Source of the DNA: Pilimelia columellifera
GTDB taxonomy: Bacteria; Actinomycetota; Actinomycetes; Mycobacteriales; Micromonosporaceae
NCBI RefSeq assembly: GCF_039532605.1
Contig: NZ_BAAARY010000023.1
Coordinates: forward strand, 1 to 36,644
Length of the DNA stretch: 36,644 nucleotides
Reading direction: 5' to 3'
Below the pieces are notes generated by a model that was given only the letters and a program-made list of their open reading frames with translations, was not told the origin of the DNA and made no database searches. A program made the translations under genes and the position numbers. Position 1 is the first letter of the stretch, and the number at the start of each line of letters is the position of its first letter. This document shows positions 34,170-36,644 of this stretch, in pieces.

Positions 34170-34189
34170 ACTGGTGGAATTCCACCAGT
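34170..34189. repeat. Perfect 20-bp palindrome
   Basis: ACTGGTGGAATTCCACCAGT is identical to its own reverse complement, a 10-bp half-site with no spacer. It starts 16 bp downstream of a TTGACA hexamer. It could be an operator, a recombinase-type core or a modification site. Confidence 0.85.
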
Positions 34190-34199
34190 AGTGGTGTCC

Positions 34200-34216
34200 G
34201 AGGGGGGAAACCCCTC
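34200..34216. repeat. GC-rich stem-loop
   Basis: GAGGGG (34200-34205), loop GGAAA, CCCCTC (34211-34216): a 6-bp stem with a GNRA-like loop, lying between the palindrome and the paired hairpins. Confidence 0.6.
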
Positions 34217-34218
34217 AA

Positions 34219-34247
34219 TGTGGCACTGATGCCACAAGGCATCAGTG
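34219..34247. repeat. Two mutually exclusive hairpins
   Basis: Hairpin 1: TGTGGCA (34219-34225), loop CTGA, TGCCACA (34230-34236). Hairpin 2: CACTGATGCC (34224-34233), loop ACAA, GGCATCAGTG (34238-34247), a perfect 10-bp stem. They share bases 34224-34236 and cannot form together, an attenuator-like or double-site layout. Whether transcribed is unknown. Confidence 0.7.
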
Positions 34248-34452
34248 TTCATGTGGACAATAGTACCCGACTCGGCCCTTGATCGCTATGCGGTCGGCAA
34301 TCCGCCACGAACACGCGGAATATCCAAATCTAACTCGTCACGTCTGCTGGTTGGGGCCGCCCGCTCATGCCGAGAAGAGTGCGCCCGTGTGGGCGCTGTC
34401 AGGCAGCCGGAGGAGTTCTTCAAAAGGGTAATCTTGACACGGTGCATCTCGA

Positions 34453-35166
34453 TTACGGCAGGGAGTCGGCCAACTCGGCGACGGTGTCAAGGACGGCGGC
34501 TATCTGCTGTCGTACATCGGCTGTCAGCTCGACACGTTCGATGCGGGTCAGGCTCTCGCGGGCTGTGTCCGGGTCGGCCAGTGTCATGGCGGTCTCTGCC
34601 CGGTAGGCGAGGGCTTGCACCAGAACGGCGGGGTCATCGCCTGCGTCCGGCCTCGTGAGTCCGCCGTCTAGGATGCGGGCCGCTTGGCGGTGATCACCGC
34701 GGGAATCACCTTGGACGACCGCGTTCTGCAGGGTGACGGCCAGCCGGCCGGTCGGCTCGGGTGTTGCCCCCGGCGGGGACTTCGCCGTGATGCGGATCCA
34801 GTTTCCGCCGGGGTCGACAACGCTGAAGCCGGTCACCCCATCCATGTTCTTCTTTGCGCGTGGTCGGGTCATACGCGGGATCCCGGAGACCAAAACCTTG
34901 CCGTACGCGGCGCGCATACCCACCGCGAAAGCCTGGTACAGGCCTTCGACATCCGGGACCAGGACCAGGCACGAGCCATAGGAGTTCTCGGAGTCGAAGT
35001 CGGCGATCCCGAAGAAGTGCAGGTGAAGGTCCTCGCGACGCAAGGTGAGGTAGGGGTTCGGGCGAGTCTGCCTGTACGTGACCCGGAAGCCCAGGACGCG
35101 ATAGAAGTCGGCGATGACATCGATGGAGGAGCAGGGCAGCAGTGGGACCGTCACCTCGTCAGCCAT
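34453..35166 (-). CDS. VOC (glyoxalase/bleomycin-resistance fold) protein with helical tail
   Basis: This is a 237-aa protein. Residues 1-130 form a VOC domain: TVPLLPCSSIDVIADFYRVLGF at the start, LHLHFFGI in the middle and GFSVVDPGGNWIRI (about 113-126) at the end, the usual paired beta-alpha-beta-beta-beta units. Residues 135-237 are helical and TPR-like (AARILDGGL, VLVQALAYRAETAMTLADPDTARESL). The fold suggests binding or modifying a small molecule; the substrate is unknown. The ATG has AGAAAGG upstream. It belongs to a gene set unrelated to the defence operon and may lie beyond the island. Confidence 0.85.
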   Translation of the reverse strand: MADEVTVPLLPCSSIDVIADFYRVLGFRVTYRQTRPNPYLTLRREDLHLHFFGIADFDSENSYGSCLVLVPDVEGLYQAFAVGMRAAYGKVLVSGIPRMTRPRAKKNMDGVTGFSVVDPGGNWIRITAKSPPGATPEPTGRLAVTLQNAVVQGDSRGDHRQAARILDGGLTRPDAGDDPAVLVQALAYRAETAMTLADPDTARESLTRIERVELTADVRQQIAAVLDTVAELADSLP

Positions 35167-35415
35167 TGGGCCTTTCTACCGGCAATCGCGAGCGATCGCA
35201 CATGAGAATTCACGAACGCGCGTATCGAACTAAAGGGATAAATATCGCATCAACGGCTGCGCGGATCCTCGCGACGCCCCCGTTAGTGATCAAGAAGTTC
35301 TTCGTTGCACTCACATGCCGCCGAGCGCGTTGCCTTGGTCGGCCGCCAGCACCCGGCTCCGCTGCTACCTCGGATCTGCGACAGGCTGGTTGCGCGCGGC
35401 GGTCATACTTTGTGG

Positions 35416-35973
35416 ATGCGATCGCCTTCGGTAGCCACGTGGCCTGCCGTGTTGGCTGTGTCCGCCACGGCGCTCGTGGCTTTGGGCGGTTGCGTCGATC
35501 CGGCGTCCTCGAGCGCCGAGGGCCCGCCGCAGCCGACGCCGAGCTCGACCGCAGCGAACCCGGAGGCTGTGGACCAGGGGTCAGGGCCGGGCGACGTTGC
35601 CCCGCACGGTGCCGAGAACAATGCTTGGAAGCGTCGGCACGGCATCAGCATTGATCAACAACGCCGTGGCGACCATGTTGCAGCTCTTGTACGGGCCGCT
35701 CTGGGCAGGCAACGGGCGGCGAAGAAGTTTGACGCTGCGACGACCGAGAGGACGCTGCGTGCGTTGAAGATCGCCGATTTTGAACTGACTGTTACCCCGA
35801 TGAGCGTGCCTTCGTACCGCACCGACGTTACCCCCAATCCACCGCTGGGTGCGGTGTTCGCGCTTCAGCATGAGCGTCTATGCGTCGACGGGGACATACG
35901 GCCCGAGCGGCTACTCGTCCAAGTTGAAGGCGCTGCTAACGAGTTCGGCTGCATTGAACCGGTAAGCCATTAA
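35416..35973 (+). CDS. Putative secreted lipoprotein
   Basis: I place the start at ATG 35416 (185 aa); a longer frame from 35305 would bury the signal peptide. MRSPSV then a hydrophobic stretch (VLAVSATALVALGGC) ends in a lipobox with Cys26, followed by a Ser/Pro/Thr-rich linker typical of actinobacterial lipoproteins. The mature part (to residue 185) has no domain I know; two further cysteines occur near the C-terminus (LCVDGD, FGCIEP). The ribosome site is poor. It is probably anchored on the outer face of the cell membrane. Function unknown. Confidence 0.6.
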   Translation: MRSPSVATWPAVLAVSATALVALGGCVDPASSSAEGPPQPTPSSTAANPEAVDQGSGPGDVAPHGAENNAWKRRHGISIDQQRRGDHVAALVRAALGRQRAAKKFDAATTERTLRALKIADFELTVTPMSVPSYRTDVTPNPPLGAVFALQHERLCVDGDIRPERLLVQVEGAANEFGCIEPVSH

Positions 35974-36121
35974 TTCGCTAGATCCCCGGCGCACTCAACT
36001 GCCGCCGACCGCGCGTAGCCCGAGTCGGCCATCACGGGGCGTAGCCACGCCCAGTGCCCGGTCATGGGTGGGCCTGCAACGCCTTGAAATGCCTGGCGAC
36101 GCCTGCCTACAGTGTCGATCC

Positions 36122-36553
36122 ATGGATGTGCTCGTCGAACTACTCGGCTGGTTCAACACCGAACGTACAACCGCCGTAGTCGCTGTCCTCGCCTTGGCTG
36201 GCATCGCTTACTCGGCGCAGTCCGCCTCAGCAGCCAAAAAGCAGGCCAGGAGTGCCAAAGACCAGGCTGAGCGCGCGAAAGAGCAAGTTGAGCTCGGCAG
36301 GCAACAGGTCGACTTGCTGATGCGGCAGGTCAGGCAGGCAGAGGCTGTCGAAGCAGCAACTCAGCAGGCCAGGCGGGAGTCGCTTCAGCCCAATGTCCTC
36401 GTCGATGTCGCTCCGGGCGTGAACGACCCCGGCGTGTTCGTCTTGTCGATCTCGAACATCGGTACCTCGGTTGCAAGGAATGTCCGGGTCAGGGCCCTGG
36501 ATGAGATGGTCCGGTCTGATGGATTAAAGCTGCATGAGCTGACAGTGAGGTGA
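36122..36553 (+). CDS. Small membrane-anchored coiled-coil protein
   Basis: This 143-aa protein starts at ATG 36122 (an in-frame ATG at 36068 is possible). Residues ~16-35 (AVVAVLALAGIAYSAQSASA) form one membrane helix. Residues ~38-85 form a charged coiled coil (KKQARSAKDQAERAKEQVEL). The final ~50 residues look like a beta-sandwich segment (NVLVDVAPG, FVLSISNIGTSVARNVRV) seen in many actinobacterial hypothetical proteins. The frame ends in an ordinary TGA at 36551-36553. The protein may be truncated relative to longer homologues. No function assigned. Confidence 0.6.
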   Translation: MDVLVELLGWFNTERTTAVVAVLALAGIAYSAQSASAAKKQARSAKDQAERAKEQVELGRQQVDLLMRQVRQAEAVEAATQQARRESLQPNVLVDVAPGVNDPGVFVLSISNIGTSVARNVRVRALDEMVRSDGLKLHELTVR

Positions 36554-36555
36554 TC

Positions 36556-36644
36556 TCAACGAGGGTTCGGTAGGTACCGGTATTCGAAGTGGGTGAGGTG
36601 GACGGCTGCGCGGACGATGTCGCCGAGGTTTCGGGGGCTGGCCG
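36556..36644 (-). CDS. C-terminal end of a gene cut by the window edge
   Basis: Reading leftward from the window edge, the last ~28 codons give ASPRNLGDIVRAAVHLTHFE then YRYLPNPR and a TGA stop. It is faintly reminiscent of the tail of IS630-type transposases, but too short to decide. It converges on the small coiled-coil gene with a 2-bp gap, which would fit an insertion that truncated that gene. Confidence 0.35.
   Translation of the reverse strand, partial: ASPRNLGDIVRAAVHLTHFEYRYLPNPR

Larger units (their letters stand above)
34113..34452. other. 340-bp gene-free stretch rich in inverted repeats
   Basis: Together with 34066-34112 this forms the intergenic region between the AbrB-like and VOC genes. 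It holds tandem TTGAC motifs (34137-34141 and TTGACA 34149-34154), a perfect 20-bp palindrome, a GC hairpin and two mutually exclusive hairpins (separate entries). A plus-strand open frame begins at 34245 but soon lies antisense to the VOC gene and looks non-coding. No tRNA is seen. Confidence 0.5.

Noticed and set aside
34245..34658. Plus-strand open frame starting in the palindrome region
   Set aside because: Two-thirds of it is antisense to the VOC gene, its residues are Arg/Ser/Gly-rich, and there is no ribosome binding site.
1..36644. CRISPR array or rRNA genes
   Set aside because: No regularly spaced short repeats and no rRNA-like stretches were found on either strand.

Overview
The window is high-GC DNA with dense, overlapping genes, frequent GTG/TTG starts and GGAGG-type ribosome binding sites. 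It looks like an actinomycete, possibly of the Micromonosporaceae/Streptomyces type. I cannot name the genus from the sequence. Most of it is an accessory (defence/mobile) region: nucleic-acid helicases, nucleases, a DNA methyltransferase, an insertion sequence, gene remnants and a tyrosine recombinase, with few recognisable housekeeping genes.

Left part, about 175-21156, minus strand: seven genes that read as one transcription unit, nearly all with 4-11 bp start/stop overlaps. In transcription order they are: (1) a ~1718-aa YprA/DrmA-like DEAD-box helicase with a zinc ribbon, a DUF1998-type cysteine module and an extra C-terminal domain; (2) a DrmD-like SNF2 helicase; (3) a 1328-aa Eco57I/PglX-like adenine methyltransferase; (4) a McrB-like AAA+ GTPase; (5) a McrC-like nuclease; (6) an AddB-like PD-(D/E)XK protein; (7) an AddA/RecB-like helicase-nuclease. 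Helicase + SNF2 + methyltransferase is the logic of DISARM-like and other YprA-helicase defence systems. Here it is joined in cis to a complete McrBC-type restriction module and an AddAB-type end-resection pair. This is the most interesting system in the window.

Middle, about 21211-25241: a repeat-rich promoter/operator upstream of the operon, a truncated copy of a SNF2 C-terminal module, an intact 896-bp IS5-family element with a -1 frameshifted transposase, an unrecognised 574-aa gene and a truncated, frameshifted UvrD-type helicase. This is a scar of past rearrangement.

Right-centre, about 25242-32412: a second, different SNF2 helicase (minus) diverges from a two-gene plus-strand operon. 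That operon encodes an SbcD/YhaO-like phosphoesterase that appears to have lost its metal ligands and an SbcC/YhaN-like coiled-coil ATPase with an internal membrane hairpin.

Right, about 32565-36644: a tyrosine recombinase overlapping an AbrB/SpoVT-like gene, a palindrome-rich intergenic region, a VOC-fold protein, a putative lipoprotein, a small membrane-anchored coiled-coil protein and the tail of another gene at the window edge. The recombinase and IS suggest the defence genes sit on or next to a mobile or formerly mobile island. I see no rRNA, tRNA or CRISPR array.
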